Assembly: GCF_000761155.1 (NCBI RefSeq)
Contig: NZ_CP009533.1
Span: forward strand, 4,016,001 to 4,080,000
Direction of reading: 5' to 3'
Length of the DNA: 64,000 bases
Source: Pseudomonas rhizosphaerae
Lineage (GTDB): Bacteria > Pseudomonadota > Gammaproteobacteria > Pseudomonadales > Pseudomonadaceae
The notes beneath the pieces are model-generated. The model was given only the letters and a program-made list of their open reading frames with translations. It had not been told where the DNA came from and made no database searches. Position numbers and translations under genes: made by a program. Below, in pieces: positions 53,366-61,906 of this stretch. Within the stretch, counting starts at the first letter, position 1. Each line of letters opens with the position of its first letter.

Positions 53366-55582
53366 TTACTTTTTGCTCGGCGAATAGTCGTAGCCGTAGG
53401 CAGCGCAGTCGTACTCGGCGGTGGACGCCTTGCGGATCACGCCGTTGAATATCGCGCCTTTCACCAGCACGCCGTTCTGCGCAAGACGACGCTTGCTGAC
53501 CTCGATTTCCTTGACCGAACTCTGGCCAAAACGGGCAACCAGCAGGGTGGTCCCGGCCTGGCGGCCAATCAGGCTGGCGTCGGTCACGGCGATCACCGGT
53601 GGGGTGTCGATGATCACCAGGTCGTAGTGCGGCGACAGCTCGCGCAGCAGCTTGCTGAAGTTGTCGTGCATCAACAGTTCGGAAGGGTTGGGCGCGGCAA
53701 AGCCACAGGCGATCAGGTGCAGGTTGTCCACTTCGGTGGCGTTGATCACTTCGGTGTTGCCCAGGCGCGCGGCCAGGGCATCGGACAGGCCATGCTTGGG
53801 CTGCAGGCCGAACGATCGGTGCAGGTAGCCCTTGCGCATGTCGCCGTCGATCAACAGCACGCGCTTGCCGGCCTGGGCAATGATCACCGCCAGGTTGGCG
53901 CTGACGAACGACTTGCCCACGCCCGGCATGGGGCTGGTGATCATCAGCACGTTGTTGCGCGCTTCCATCATCGCGAAGTGCAGGCTGGTGCGCAGGCTGC
54001 GCAGCGACTCGATGGCCAGCTCGCTCGGCGCAGCCACGCTGAGCAGGCGCGATTCGCGGTTGGTCACGCCCTTGCCACGTTTTTTCTGCAGGCGTTCCTG
54101 CTGGCGCGACAGCGGCAGCGAGGCGTACACCGGCATGCCCAGGTTCTCGATCACTTCCGGGTTTTCCACGCCGCGGTAGAACGCCTGGCGGATGAAGATG
54201 ATCGCCACGGCGACCAGCGTGCCCAGCAGCATCGCCACCAGGACGATGACGGCACGCATCGGCTTGACCGGCTCTTCGACGTTGCTGTCGGCCTTGTCGA
54301 TGATGCGCACGTTGCCGATGTTGCCGGCGCGGATGATGTCCTGCTCCTGGCTTTTGTTCAGTACCAGGGTGTAGGTCTGGGTGGTCACCTGCATGTCGCG
54401 GGTCAGGCGCAGCAGTTCCTGCTGGGTCTCGGGCAGGCCCTTGATCTGCGCTTGCAGGGAAGCCTTCTGCGTTTCGATCTGGCTGATCTGCTGGCTCAGC
54501 GCGGCCGAAGCGGGATGCTGGCGGGTGTACAAGCGATCCAGATCAGTGCGCTTGAGGCGCAGCTCGGAAAGCTGGGCGTCGTAGGCGACCATCTGGTCGA
54601 GCAGTGCCTTGGTCTCAAGGGTGATGTCCACCGACTTGGTGCGCATCTGGAAGGCGTGGAGCGCTTCTTCGGATTTCTCCAGTTCCTTGCGTACCACCGG
54701 CAGTTGCGAGCGCAGGAAGTCCAGGCGCTGGGCCGCTTCGGCCGAACTGCGCTCCACGTTCTGGCGCACGTACAGGCGGCTTACTTCATCCAGCACGCGG
54801 TTGGCCTGCACCGGGTCGGTGTCGTTGATGCTCAGGTAGACGATGCCCGAATCCTTGCCCGACTCGGCCACGCGCAGACGCTGCTGATAGTCCAGCGAGG
54901 TGTTCAGCAGGCGGTTCTTCACCAGGCGAAATTCGGTGCCGGGGCGAGCGGTCAGTTCGGCCAACTGCAGGGTGATGCCGTTGCCCTGGCTGACTTCGCC
55001 GACACGACCGCTGAGCAGTGGCGCGCCGTCGGCGTCGACCAGGCGATAGGTACCGTTCGGCCCGGCGATCAGGGTCAGACGCTCGCCCTGCAGGTTGGCC
55101 GGCACGTCCAGGTTGAACACCTCGATCTTCTCGCCGCCCCAGGCGAACGCATCCAGACCGAACAGTGGCGCGGCCAGTTTCTCGCTGCCGGTAGGGGTGA
55201 ACTCGCGGGCCATGTAGCGGCCGATCGCCGGGAAGTAGCGCGGCGTGGCCACTACATCCAGCTTGAGGTCGCTGACCACTTTGCCGAGCACGGTGCGCGA
55301 CTTGATCAGTTCGATCTCGGTCACCGCTTCCGATACCGAGGCTGGCTTGGTGTTGAGCTGCGGCGTGGCATCCAGGCCGACCTTCTTCGGCTCGATCTGG
55401 ATCATCGCGTTGGCCTGGTACACCGGCGTGGCGACCACGGCGTAGAAAGCCCCCAGCAGGGTGAACAGCACCACTACCACGGTAATCAGTTTCTTGTGGT
55501 CGAACAAGGTCCGTAGAATCGTCGCGAGATCGATCTGGGTGTCCTTGTAATACTCCAGGTTTGAACGGTTCATCGCGGTCAT
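53366..55582 (-). CDS. wzc: Polysaccharide co-polymerase / tyrosine autokinase (Wzc)
   Basis: This encodes 738 residues from the ATG at 55582, overlapping the phosphatase stop. The N-terminal Wzz domain starts DTQIDLATILRTLFDHKKL with a first membrane helix (VVVVLFTLLGAFYAVVAT). A long periplasmic coiled-coil part follows (residues about 60-440). The second helix is AVIVLVAMLLGTLVAVAIIF. The cytoplasmic BY-kinase has Walker A SPMPGVGKS near residue 548, Walker A' LLIDGDMRKG and Walker B LVIIDTPP. The C-terminus ends with a tyrosine cluster (EYDCAAYGYDYSPSKK) for autophosphorylation. It sets chain length and drives export with Wza. Confidence 0.94.
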   Translation of the reverse strand: MTAMNRSNLEYYKDTQIDLATILRTLFDHKKLITVVVVLFTLLGAFYAVVATPVYQANAMIQIEPKKVGLDATPQLNTKPASVSEAVTEIELIKSRTVLGKVVSDLKLDVVATPRYFPAIGRYMAREFTPTGSEKLAAPLFGLDAFAWGGEKIEVFNLDVPANLQGERLTLIAGPNGTYRLVDADGAPLLSGRVGEVSQGNGITLQLAELTARPGTEFRLVKNRLLNTSLDYQQRLRVAESGKDSGIVYLSINDTDPVQANRVLDEVSRLYVRQNVERSSAEAAQRLDFLRSQLPVVRKELEKSEEALHAFQMRTKSVDITLETKALLDQMVAYDAQLSELRLKRTDLDRLYTRQHPASAALSQQISQIETQKASLQAQIKGLPETQQELLRLTRDMQVTTQTYTLVLNKSQEQDIIRAGNIGNVRIIDKADSNVEEPVKPMRAVIVLVAMLLGTLVAVAIIFIRQAFYRGVENPEVIENLGMPVYASLPLSRQQERLQKKRGKGVTNRESRLLSVAAPSELAIESLRSLRTSLHFAMMEARNNVLMITSPMPGVGKSFVSANLAVIIAQAGKRVLLIDGDMRKGYLHRSFGLQPKHGLSDALAARLGNTEVINATEVDNLHLIACGFAAPNPSELLMHDNFSKLLRELSPHYDLVIIDTPPVIAVTDASLIGRQAGTTLLVARFGQSSVKEIEVSKRRLAQNGVLVKGAIFNGVIRKASTAEYDCAAYGYDYSPSKK

Positions 55583-56028
55583 CTTTGTCGATCCTCGGAA
55601 CTCAGGTAGGGCAACCAGCCTTCGATACACAGAGTCAATTCGGTGTAGGTACGTTGGAAGGCTGAAAGGGGGCGGCGATAGGGATCGTCGATTTCGAAGT
55701 CGTCGCGCCACTTGCCGATCAGAAACGTTTTGCCTCGCGTGTGCGGGGCCTTGTCGGTGATGCTGCGCAGCTGGCGCTGGTCCATGACCAGAATCAGATC
55801 TGCCCAGCGCACCCTCTCGTCGGTCAGCTGGCAGGCAGCGTGTGCCGGCCGTGCTATCTGGTTGTCGCTCAACACCTGCGCTGTGAGGGCATGCATGTCT
55901 TCGCCGACGCAGGCCTTCAGGCCCGCCGATTCGACCTGCAGGTGCGGCGCGTGGTGGCGCAACAGCGCCACTGCCATGGGGCTGCGGCAGATGTTGCCGA
56001 TGCAGATCACCAGAACCTTGTTGATCAT
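55579..56028 (-). CDS. wzb: Low-molecular-weight protein-tyrosine phosphatase (Wzb)
   Basis: This encodes 149 residues. The phosphatase loop is VICIGNICRSP, with the catalytic C9 and R15 (C-x5-R-S). The general acid Asp lies in DFEIDDPYRR. It dephosphorylates the Wzc tyrosine tail so that cycles of polymerisation and export can proceed. The stop codon overlaps the Wzc start, so the kinase and phosphatase are translated together. Confidence 0.94.
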   Translation of the reverse strand: MINKVLVICIGNICRSPMAVALLRHHAPHLQVESAGLKACVGEDMHALTAQVLSDNQIARPAHAACQLTDERVRWADLILVMDQRQLRSITDKAPHTRGKTFLIGKWRDDFEIDDPYRRPLSAFQRTYTELTLCIEGWLPYLSSEDRQR

Positions 56029-56035
56029 GTCGTCT

Positions 56036-56962
56036 TCAGCCCCTTGCCGCGGCAGGCGTCAGGCGCCGCAGCAGGTTGCGGCTGACGTTGCCCGACACAT
56101 GCAGCAAGGCCTTGAACTTCTGCACCGGCCTGATCGCTGCCACGCACATGCCGGACACCTGCACCAGGAAGTGCTCGTAGAGCACGCGGTCGCCCTGGCG
56201 GAAGTAGTAGTTGGCCAGGCACGCGTAGGTGTGCAGGGTCATCTGCAATTTGTTCTGGCCCGGGCGCTGGGAAAAGATGCCGCCCGGGTGCAGGCGGTAG
56301 CGCGCCGGAGCGATGTCGGCCAGGTACTTGCCCTTGCCGTGCGCACCGAGCATCGACCACCAGCACAGGTCCAGCACCGGCGCATGTTCCAGCTCGCGGG
56401 GCAGCTCGTGCAGCACGTTGCGAAAGCAGGTGGTGAGGGTCGAGATCGGCCGGGCCTTGAGCAGGTCCATGGCGGTGGCGTCGGCCTGGTACTTGCCGGT
56501 CAGCTGAATGCCCCGATCACCCTCGCTGTCGAAGGCCATGGCGTCGTGGTAGGTCAGCACGTAGTCGCTGTTGGCCTCCAGGAACTGCACCTGCTTCTGC
56601 AGCTTGAGCGGGTCGATCCAGTAATCGTCGCCTTCGCAATAGGCGATGTACTTGCCGCGTGCTCGGTTGAACAGCGCCGGGAAGCACCAGCGGCCCAGTT
56701 GGTACTGGTTGTGCTGGTGGAACACCGGTTTGATGATGTTCGGGTACTGCGCAGCGTACTGCTCGATCACTGCCATGGTGCCGTCGCTGGAGGCGTCGTC
56801 GTTGATCAGGATCTCGAAGGCGAACGTGGTGCGTTGCGCCAGGAAGCTGTTCAACGTCTGCTCGATGTAGTCGACCTGGTTGTAGGCCGGGCAGGTGATC
56901 GACAGCAACGGTTCCTGCCCCTGGGGCCAGGCTTGCATGATCTGTTGTTCGGTCCGCTTCAT
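56036..56962 (-). CDS. GT2 glycosyltransferase
   Basis: This encodes 308 residues from the ATG at 56962, overlapping Wzx by four bases. The GT-A fold has LLSITCPAYNQVDYIEQTLN, FEILINDDASSDGTMAVIEQ and the metal motif YCEGDDYWIDPLK. The C-terminal half is helical (LHTYACLANYYFRQGDRVLY). It is similar to many exopolysaccharide and capsule GT2 enzymes. The donor sugar is not predictable from sequence. Confidence 0.87.
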   Translation of the reverse strand: MKRTEQQIMQAWPQGQEPLLSITCPAYNQVDYIEQTLNSFLAQRTTFAFEILINDDASSDGTMAVIEQYAAQYPNIIKPVFHQHNQYQLGRWCFPALFNRARGKYIAYCEGDDYWIDPLKLQKQVQFLEANSDYVLTYHDAMAFDSEGDRGIQLTGKYQADATAMDLLKARPISTLTTCFRNVLHELPRELEHAPVLDLCWWSMLGAHGKGKYLADIAPARYRLHPGGIFSQRPGQNKLQMTLHTYACLANYYFRQGDRVLYEHFLVQVSGMCVAAIRPVQKFKALLHVSGNVSRNLLRRLTPAAARG

Positions 56963-58491
56963 CGTTCGGCGCTCGCTCTGCTCAACTTCAGGAAAACCCG
57001 CTGGGCCAGTGGTTTGTAGGTGGCCGCCACCAGGGCCAGCGTCAGCACGCCGCACAGGGCCAGGGCCGCGAAGATCACCAGGCGGTCGCTGGACCCGCCG
57101 GCAATGGCCTTGAACAGCGGATGGGTCAGCAGCACGCCGAGCACGGTGCTCAGGCTGATGCGCAGAATGTCGCGCAGCCAGGGCCGGTGCAGGCCAGGCG
57201 CCAGGCGCCGATGCACCACTTGCGGCCACAGCGCGAAAGACACCAGGCGCAGCGTGAACCAGGTCACGGCCGCGCCCAGGGCGCCCCAGCCGTACACCGC
57301 AATGATCATCGCCGGCACGCTGATTGCCGCCGAAATCACGCTGTACCAGATGTGCAGGCGCATTTCGCCGTAGGCGTATTGCAGGTGGTACTGGAACGCG
57401 CTGACGGCCAGGATGGCGCTGCCCAAGGCGTACCAGAACAGAATCGGTGCACCCCACTGGGCGGCCTGGGCGTCGCCGCTCCAGGCGAACAGCAAGGGCT
57501 CGGCGTAGAACGCGATGATCGCCGCCAGGGGGAACAGGAAGGTGCTGACGAAGCGGCTGGCACCCAGGTACAGGGCATGCATGTCGCCTTCCCGGCCTTC
57601 GGCGACCTGCACCGTCATGCGCGGCAGCAGCGTCTGCACCAGCGGGTTGATCATCATCATGATCCCAGTGGTCAGCAGTGCGACCAGCGAAAAGTAACCG
57701 TATTCGGCCAGCGGCAGTACCTTGGACAACAGCACCTTGTCCAGCTGGGTCAGGACGATCCACACCACGGCGGTCAGCGACACGCTGGCGGCGAACGGCA
57801 GGATCGGCTTGACCAGCGCCCAGTTGAACCCGCTCAGAGGGGTCGGTGCGGGCAGGTGACGGTAGGCCTTGGCGGCAAAGATCAAGGTCTCCACCAGCGC
57901 CACGAACAGTTGGAATTCGAAGAACACCTGAGCGTCCTGCGACACCCAGGTCACCAGCACCAGGCCGCCGAAGTAGCGCAGGGTGGCGATCACCACGTTG
58001 GCGTTGTTCAACCAGGCGTGCATCTCCAGGCCTTGCAGGCCGCTCTTGTACAAGGTGGCGAACAGGCGCAGGCCGATCATCACACCCATCAGGATCACGC
58101 AGTTGACGATGGTCTGCGGGTCCAGTGCCTGGGCTTGCAGCCAGTGCGTGGCCATCCAGTCGCTGGCCAGGTACACGGCCAGGGCGCACACCACTGCCAT
58201 GGGCAGGAACACCAGCTCGAAGGAGCGCATCAGCCAACCGCCGATGCGCTTGGCCGCCGCGCTGTCGCTGCTGCCCTGGTGATGGGCGATCTGGCGTACC
58301 AGCGACGGCGAGACACCGGCGTCGAGCAGCAGCAGCCACGCCTGCATCACGGCGTAGAAGCCGATCAAGCCATAGGCCTCGGCGCCCAGGTGGCTGAGGT
58401 AGAACGGCATGATCAAGATGCCGATCACCAGCGCATAGGCCTGGCCGAGGTAACTGAGGGCAGTGTTGTGGATGACCGAACGCTTGTTCAT
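56959..58491 (-). CDS. wzx: Polysaccharide flippase (Wzx)
   Basis: This encodes about 510 residues from ATG 58491; a GTG seven codons upstream (58512) is an alternative. It has about 12-14 hydrophobic helices, for example LSYLGQAYALVIGILIMPFY and LPLAEYGYFSLVALLTTGIM. Its start VIHNTALSYLGQ is the pattern of MOP-superfamily flippases. It moves undecaprenyl-linked repeat units across the inner membrane for Wzy. It stands right after the aminotransferase gene. Confidence 0.88.
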   Translation of the reverse strand: MNKRSVIHNTALSYLGQAYALVIGILIMPFYLSHLGAEAYGLIGFYAVMQAWLLLLDAGVSPSLVRQIAHHQGSSDSAAAKRIGGWLMRSFELVFLPMAVVCALAVYLASDWMATHWLQAQALDPQTIVNCVILMGVMIGLRLFATLYKSGLQGLEMHAWLNNANVVIATLRYFGGLVLVTWVSQDAQVFFEFQLFVALVETLIFAAKAYRHLPAPTPLSGFNWALVKPILPFAASVSLTAVVWIVLTQLDKVLLSKVLPLAEYGYFSLVALLTTGIMMMINPLVQTLLPRMTVQVAEGREGDMHALYLGASRFVSTFLFPLAAIIAFYAEPLLFAWSGDAQAAQWGAPILFWYALGSAILAVSAFQYHLQYAYGEMRLHIWYSVISAAISVPAMIIAVYGWGALGAAVTWFTLRLVSFALWPQVVHRRLAPGLHRPWLRDILRISLSTVLGVLLTHPLFKAIAGGSSDRLVIFAALALCGVLTLALVAATYKPLAQRVFLKLSRASAER

Positions 58492-58516
58492 CGACGGTTG
58501 CCCTGGTTGCACGCTT

Positions 58517-59632
58517 TCATACTGCAGTGGCCCATGAAACGGGTTGGGGATAACGCAGCTCGTGACCGCGCAAAAGAGTGTCGACGACTTGATCCTGAAC
58601 GGCGCGTGCCAGCCCTGGGTAGATGGGCAGGCAGAGCACGCGATCGCTCAGGCGTCGCGACTGGTACTGCACCGCTTGTGGCTGCAGGTACTCCAGGGTA
58701 TCGAGCGAGGGGTAAAAATAGCGTCGTGGCGTGATGCCCGCCGCCTGCAACGCCGTGCGCGTCTGCAGCACCTGGGTTTCGTTCTGCAAGGCCACCGGGA
58801 AGTAGCTGTAGTTGATCTGGCTGCCCTCGGCCTGGCGTTGCAGGTCGAAGTAGTTGCCCAGCCGCTGGGTGTAGTAGTGGCCCATCTCGGCACGGCGCTC
58901 GAGGATGTTGTCGATGTCGTCGAGTACGCTCAACCCCATGGCGGCACAGAATTCGTTGAGCTTGGCGTTGGTGCCCAGGCCTTCGATCTTGTCCACGTCG
59001 GTGATGCCGAAGTTGCACAGCTTGCGCACCCGGGCTGCCACCTCGTCGTCGTTGGTGACGATCGCGCCACCCTCGATGGTGTGGAACAGCTTGGTCGCAT
59101 GAAAGCTCAGGGTGCTGGCATCGCCCCAGTTGTACACGGACTGGCCGGCGTGCTTCACGGCAAAGGCGTGGGCGCCGTCGTACACCACCTTGAGGCGGTA
59201 CTGGCGGGCAATCGCTTCGATGCGTTCCACGGCGCAGGGGTTGCCGAACACGTGGGTAGCGACGATGGCGCTGGTGTCGGCCTGCAGGCTGCCCGGGATC
59301 TGCTCGGGGTCGAGGTTCCAGGTGTGCGGATCGATGTCGGCGAACACCGGGCGAATGCCTTCCCAGTGCAGCGAACTGCTGGTGGCGACGAAGCTGAACG
59401 GCGTGGTCACGGCGCTGCCGGAGAGACCCAGTGCGCGGTAGGCCACTTGCAGTGCCAGGGTGCCGTTATTGGTCAGGATCAGGTGGCGCACGCCCAGGTA
59501 ATCCTTGAGGCGTTCCTCCAGTTCGCAGCACAGCGGACCGTGGTTGGTCAGCCAGTGGGAGGCGTAGATACGGTCCACATAGGCCTTGAACTTGTCGATG
59601 TCGCCCAGATAGGCCTTGGTTACGTTGATCAT
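58517..59632 (-). CDS. Sugar aminotransferase (DegT/DnrJ/EryC1/StrS family)
   Basis: This encodes 371 residues. The PLP lysine lies in LSFHATKLFHTIEGGAIV, near residue 181, with the usual SFHxTK context. Other family motifs are LTNNGTLALQVAYRALGL, VVYDGAHAFAVKHAGQ and KLNEFCAAMGLSVL. The enzyme transfers an amino group from glutamate to a keto-sugar nucleotide, giving an amino-deoxy sugar for the polymer. The neighbouring WbqC-like and acyltransferase genes would fit a downstream N-acyl modification. The upstream dehydratase is not in this window. Confidence 0.9.
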   Translation of the reverse strand: MINVTKAYLGDIDKFKAYVDRIYASHWLTNHGPLCCELEERLKDYLGVRHLILTNNGTLALQVAYRALGLSGSAVTTPFSFVATSSSLHWEGIRPVFADIDPHTWNLDPEQIPGSLQADTSAIVATHVFGNPCAVERIEAIARQYRLKVVYDGAHAFAVKHAGQSVYNWGDASTLSFHATKLFHTIEGGAIVTNDDEVAARVRKLCNFGITDVDKIEGLGTNAKLNEFCAAMGLSVLDDIDNILERRAEMGHYYTQRLGNYFDLQRQAEGSQINYSYFPVALQNETQVLQTRTALQAAGITPRRYFYPSLDTLEYLQPQAVQYQSRRLSDRVLCLPIYPGLARAVQDQVVDTLLRGHELRYPQPVSWATAV

Positions 59633-59688
59633 TCGCTGCTCCCTGGCTGCTCGCCATTCCCCATGGTGTCCAACAAGTGGTGGTCCGC

Positions 59689-60459
59689 TCAGGACGCCTG
59701 ACGTTTGCTGCGTGCCACTGCGCGGCGGGCGCGGTGCTGGTTAAGCCGCAAGATCATCCGCGTCGTCAGGCTGCCAGCATGGGGGTCACCGTAGTGGAAC
59801 AGCGCAGTGGCGCGACGGTGGGCCGGATCGCACGGTTGGTTGGCATGCAGGGAGCGATAGCCCCAGAAGAAATACACATTGCCCGGCTTCATGCGCAGCA
59901 GCAGTGGCTTGAGCCAGCCGCGCTCGATGCACCAGCCCATCAGGCGACGGCACAACGGGTTCTGGTACACGACTTTCTCCACGGCGTTGAACAGCACGCT
60001 GCCACGCACGCGGCGCAGGTTGGGAAACAGCACCAGATCACCGCGATCCTTGCCCTGTTCGGGAATGAAGATCGGCACCAGCATGGTCAGCAGGGTCGCG
60101 TCGAAGTGAAACGCGTTGGATTCCTTCAAACCACTGTGGCCCTGCACGCAACGCAACACCGGGAACACCTGGTCGCTGGGAGCGGCATGGCCCTGGCCCT
60201 GCTCGTGCAGGCGCGCCAGGTGCTGGCGAAACTCGCTCGATACCGCGGTGGCCGCCAAGCGGCTGCCCACCAGCGGCGCATTGCCGTGATAGGCGAAGTA
60301 CTGATTGTTATGGCGCGCAGCCTGGTCATCCACATAAGCACGAAGTTCTTCAAGCACGTAGGGCGCCAAAGCGTTTTCCAATACGGCATAGCCCTGTTCA
60401 TTCATATCGGCCGCCAGGCGGCTCGATGTGTTTTCATCCAGGTTGAACAAATGTGGCAT
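59689..60459 (-). CDS. Phytanoyl-CoA dioxygenase (PhyH)-like protein
   Basis: This encodes 256 residues from the ATG at 60459, preceded by AAGGAGGG; the open frame runs further upstream without support. The Fe(II)/2-oxoglutarate pattern is suggested by SNAFHFDATLLTMLVPIF (H-x-D) and YFFWGYRSLHANQPCDP (distal His). The N-terminus has LNEQGYAVLENALAPYVLEE-like sequence, typical of PhyH folds. It is the first gene of the exopolysaccharide operon. A hydroxylation of a sugar or lipid precursor is possible; no substrate can be named. Confidence 0.72.
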   Translation of the reverse strand: MPHLFNLDENTSSRLAADMNEQGYAVLENALAPYVLEELRAYVDDQAARHNNQYFAYHGNAPLVGSRLAATAVSSEFRQHLARLHEQGQGHAAPSDQVFPVLRCVQGHSGLKESNAFHFDATLLTMLVPIFIPEQGKDRGDLVLFPNLRRVRGSVLFNAVEKVVYQNPLCRRLMGWCIERGWLKPLLLRMKPGNVYFFWGYRSLHANQPCDPAHRRATALFHYGDPHAGSLTTRMILRLNQHRARRAVARSKRQAS

Positions 60460-60526
60460 GAGGAAGAACCCTCCTTGGACACGCGATTGATTGAACGCCA
60501 TAACTAACGTTCTGTGTGTTTGGGCA

Positions 60527-60537
60527 AAGCTACCGCC
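60527..60537 (-). promoter_or_regulatory. ops-like element (RfaH recruitment site) in the operon leader
   Basis: The minus strand reads GGCGGTAGCTT, matching the ops core GGCGGTAG with the usual variable end. It is flanked by GGGC and GCCC (60522-60538), which can form the small hairpin that RfaH contacts in the non-template strand. It lies about 70 bases before the first start codon and about 190 bases after the putative promoter. An RfaH homologue is encoded eight genes downstream. Confidence 0.82.
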
Positions 60538-60992
60538 CGGTTCGTACTCGACGATCCCTTGAACTTGCAACTTCACTGGACAGAACAGACCACACACACC
60601 AGAGCACACAGCGCCGACCGGTAATCGAGGTCAGCGCTGGAGAGGCATACAGGGTAGTGAGTCGAGTTTGCGCGTCGCTCTTCGGCGGCGCTGCAACTGC
60701 TGTGTTGGCGGCAGATGGGTGATATATCGGCTTTGGCGGGTGGACTGTCAATTGCTTTCGTCAAAATTACTGCGGTCGTTCAAAATCACCTGTCGTAATT
60801 TCATAACTATATGATTTATATGGTGATTTATTTTTGGCGCTGGCATATTGCTGTCAGATTCGGGCTTTTATAGGTTTTCTTGACGTTGCCCCCTCGAACA
60901 GGCCGCAAACCCGCAGAATCACTGAGTTCAAGCAGTGTGCAAGTCGTCCGGATCACGAAAATTCGCACAGCCGCTGACTATTTTATGTCGTC
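60538..60992. other. Exopolysaccharide operon leader and upstream region, no gene
   Basis: The region between the ops-like element and the davA terminator contains the leader, the promoter (60721-60751) and an A+T-rich block at about 60795-60835 (catatagt- and atataaatc-type sequence). Such blocks are frequent targets of MvaT/H-NS-like proteins in pseudomonads. No open frame with a start and ribosome binding site was found. Confidence 0.5.
60721..60751 (-). promoter_or_regulatory. Putative sigma-70 promoter of the exopolysaccharide operon
   Basis: The minus strand carries a perfect -35 box TTGACA-type (TTGACA, complement of 60746-60751) and, after 17 bases, a weaker -10 box (GATATA, complement of 60723-60728; TATATC lies two bases further). 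Transcription would begin near 60715, giving a leader of about 255 bases before the first start codon. Confidence 0.55.
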
Positions 60993-61036
60993 AAAAAAAA
61001 ACCATCATGGGGCATAAGACGTCCCTATGATGGTTT
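60993..61036 (-). terminator. Intrinsic terminator after davA
   Basis: The minus strand shows AAACCATCATAGGG, a loop, CCCCATGATGGTTT and then seven T residues. This is a canonical rho-independent terminator about 60 bases after the amidase stop. It separates davBA transcription from the exopolysaccharide leader. Confidence 0.92.
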
Positions 61037-61094
61037 ATTGACATCACTCAGCAACGGCCAAAAGCGCGGGCACTTCTGCCGCTGATCGGCTGTT

Positions 61095-61877
61095 TCAGTA
61101 AAGATCGGGTCTTCGATCGTTCAGATACGTGAAAGCACTGCGTGCCGACGCCAGGGTTGCCTTGTCCAGCGTGCCGACGATCAACGCTTCATCGCGCCCC
61201 GCCTTGGCAATCTGCTGTCCATCGGCGCCGGCAATGCTGCTGAGCCCGCAGTATTCGAAGTCCATCTCCTTGCCGCAATAGTTGGCGTACGCCACGTAGC
61301 ACTGGTTTTCGAAAGCGCGGCTGCGCACGGTCACCTCGGCAATGAACCCGTAGGGCACCATATTGGCAGTAGGCACCAGAATCAGCTCGGCCCCCGCAGC
61401 GGCCAGCCGGCGGGCGTTTTCCGGGAACTCCAGGTCGTAGCAGATCAGCAGGCCCAGCTTCCAGCCATTGAATTCGAACACGGCGGGTGCCTGTTCGCCC
61501 GCGCTGAACATGGCACGGTCGGCGTCCCCGAACAGATGCGTCTTGCGGTAGTTGCCCAGGCGCGTCCCCGTGCGGTCGATCAACTGCACGGAGTTGTACA
61601 CGTTGCCCTGCTCATCCAGTTCCGGGTAGCCATACAGGATGGCCAGGCCCGACTGCTGGGCGATCTGCGCAACCTGCTCGGCGTTGGCACCCTCACTGGC
61701 CTGCGCCAGGTTGCGTGCCACCCCTGCGCCGATGTTGTAGCCGCTCAGGAACATCTCCGGCAGTACCAGCAGTTCGACGTCCCACTGCGCCGCCTCGCGG
61801 GCGCGTGCCTGCAGGCGGGCAAGGTTGCCCTCGACGTCGAGCGGTTGGGACTGGCATTGGTACAAGGCTATGCGCAT
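61095..61877 (-). CDS. davA: 5-aminopentanamidase (delta-aminovaleramidase), nitrilase family
   Basis: This encodes 260 residues from the ATG at 61877, preceded by CAGGAG; an upstream start 11 codons earlier overlaps davB and lacks this site. The nitrilase triad is complete: E41 in LLVLPEMFLSGYN, the lysine in NYRKTHLFG and the cysteine in GLLICYDLEFPE. The enzyme hydrolyses 5-aminopentanamide to 5-aminovalerate and ammonia, the second step of L-lysine breakdown. The partner davB lies directly upstream on the same strand (about 30 bases apart), and a strong terminator follows. Confidence 0.9.
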   Translation of the reverse strand: MRIALYQCQSQPLDVEGNLARLQARAREAAQWDVELLVLPEMFLSGYNIGAGVARNLAQASEGANAEQVAQIAQQSGLAILYGYPELDEQGNVYNSVQLIDRTGTRLGNYRKTHLFGDADRAMFSAGEQAPAVFEFNGWKLGLLICYDLEFPENARRLAAAGAELILVPTANMVPYGFIAEVTVRSRAFENQCYVAYANYCGKEMDFEYCGLSSIAGADGQQIAKAGRDEALIVGTLDKATLASARSAFTYLNDRRPDLY

Positions 61878-61906
61878 GCGGGCTCCTGTTGCGATCAAGG
61901 AAGCGG

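Noticed and set aside
52754..55516. A 920-codon open frame antisense to wzc
   Set aside because: It mirrors a G+C-rich coding gene with clear kinase motifs on the opposite strand; the antisense translation has no recognisable domain.
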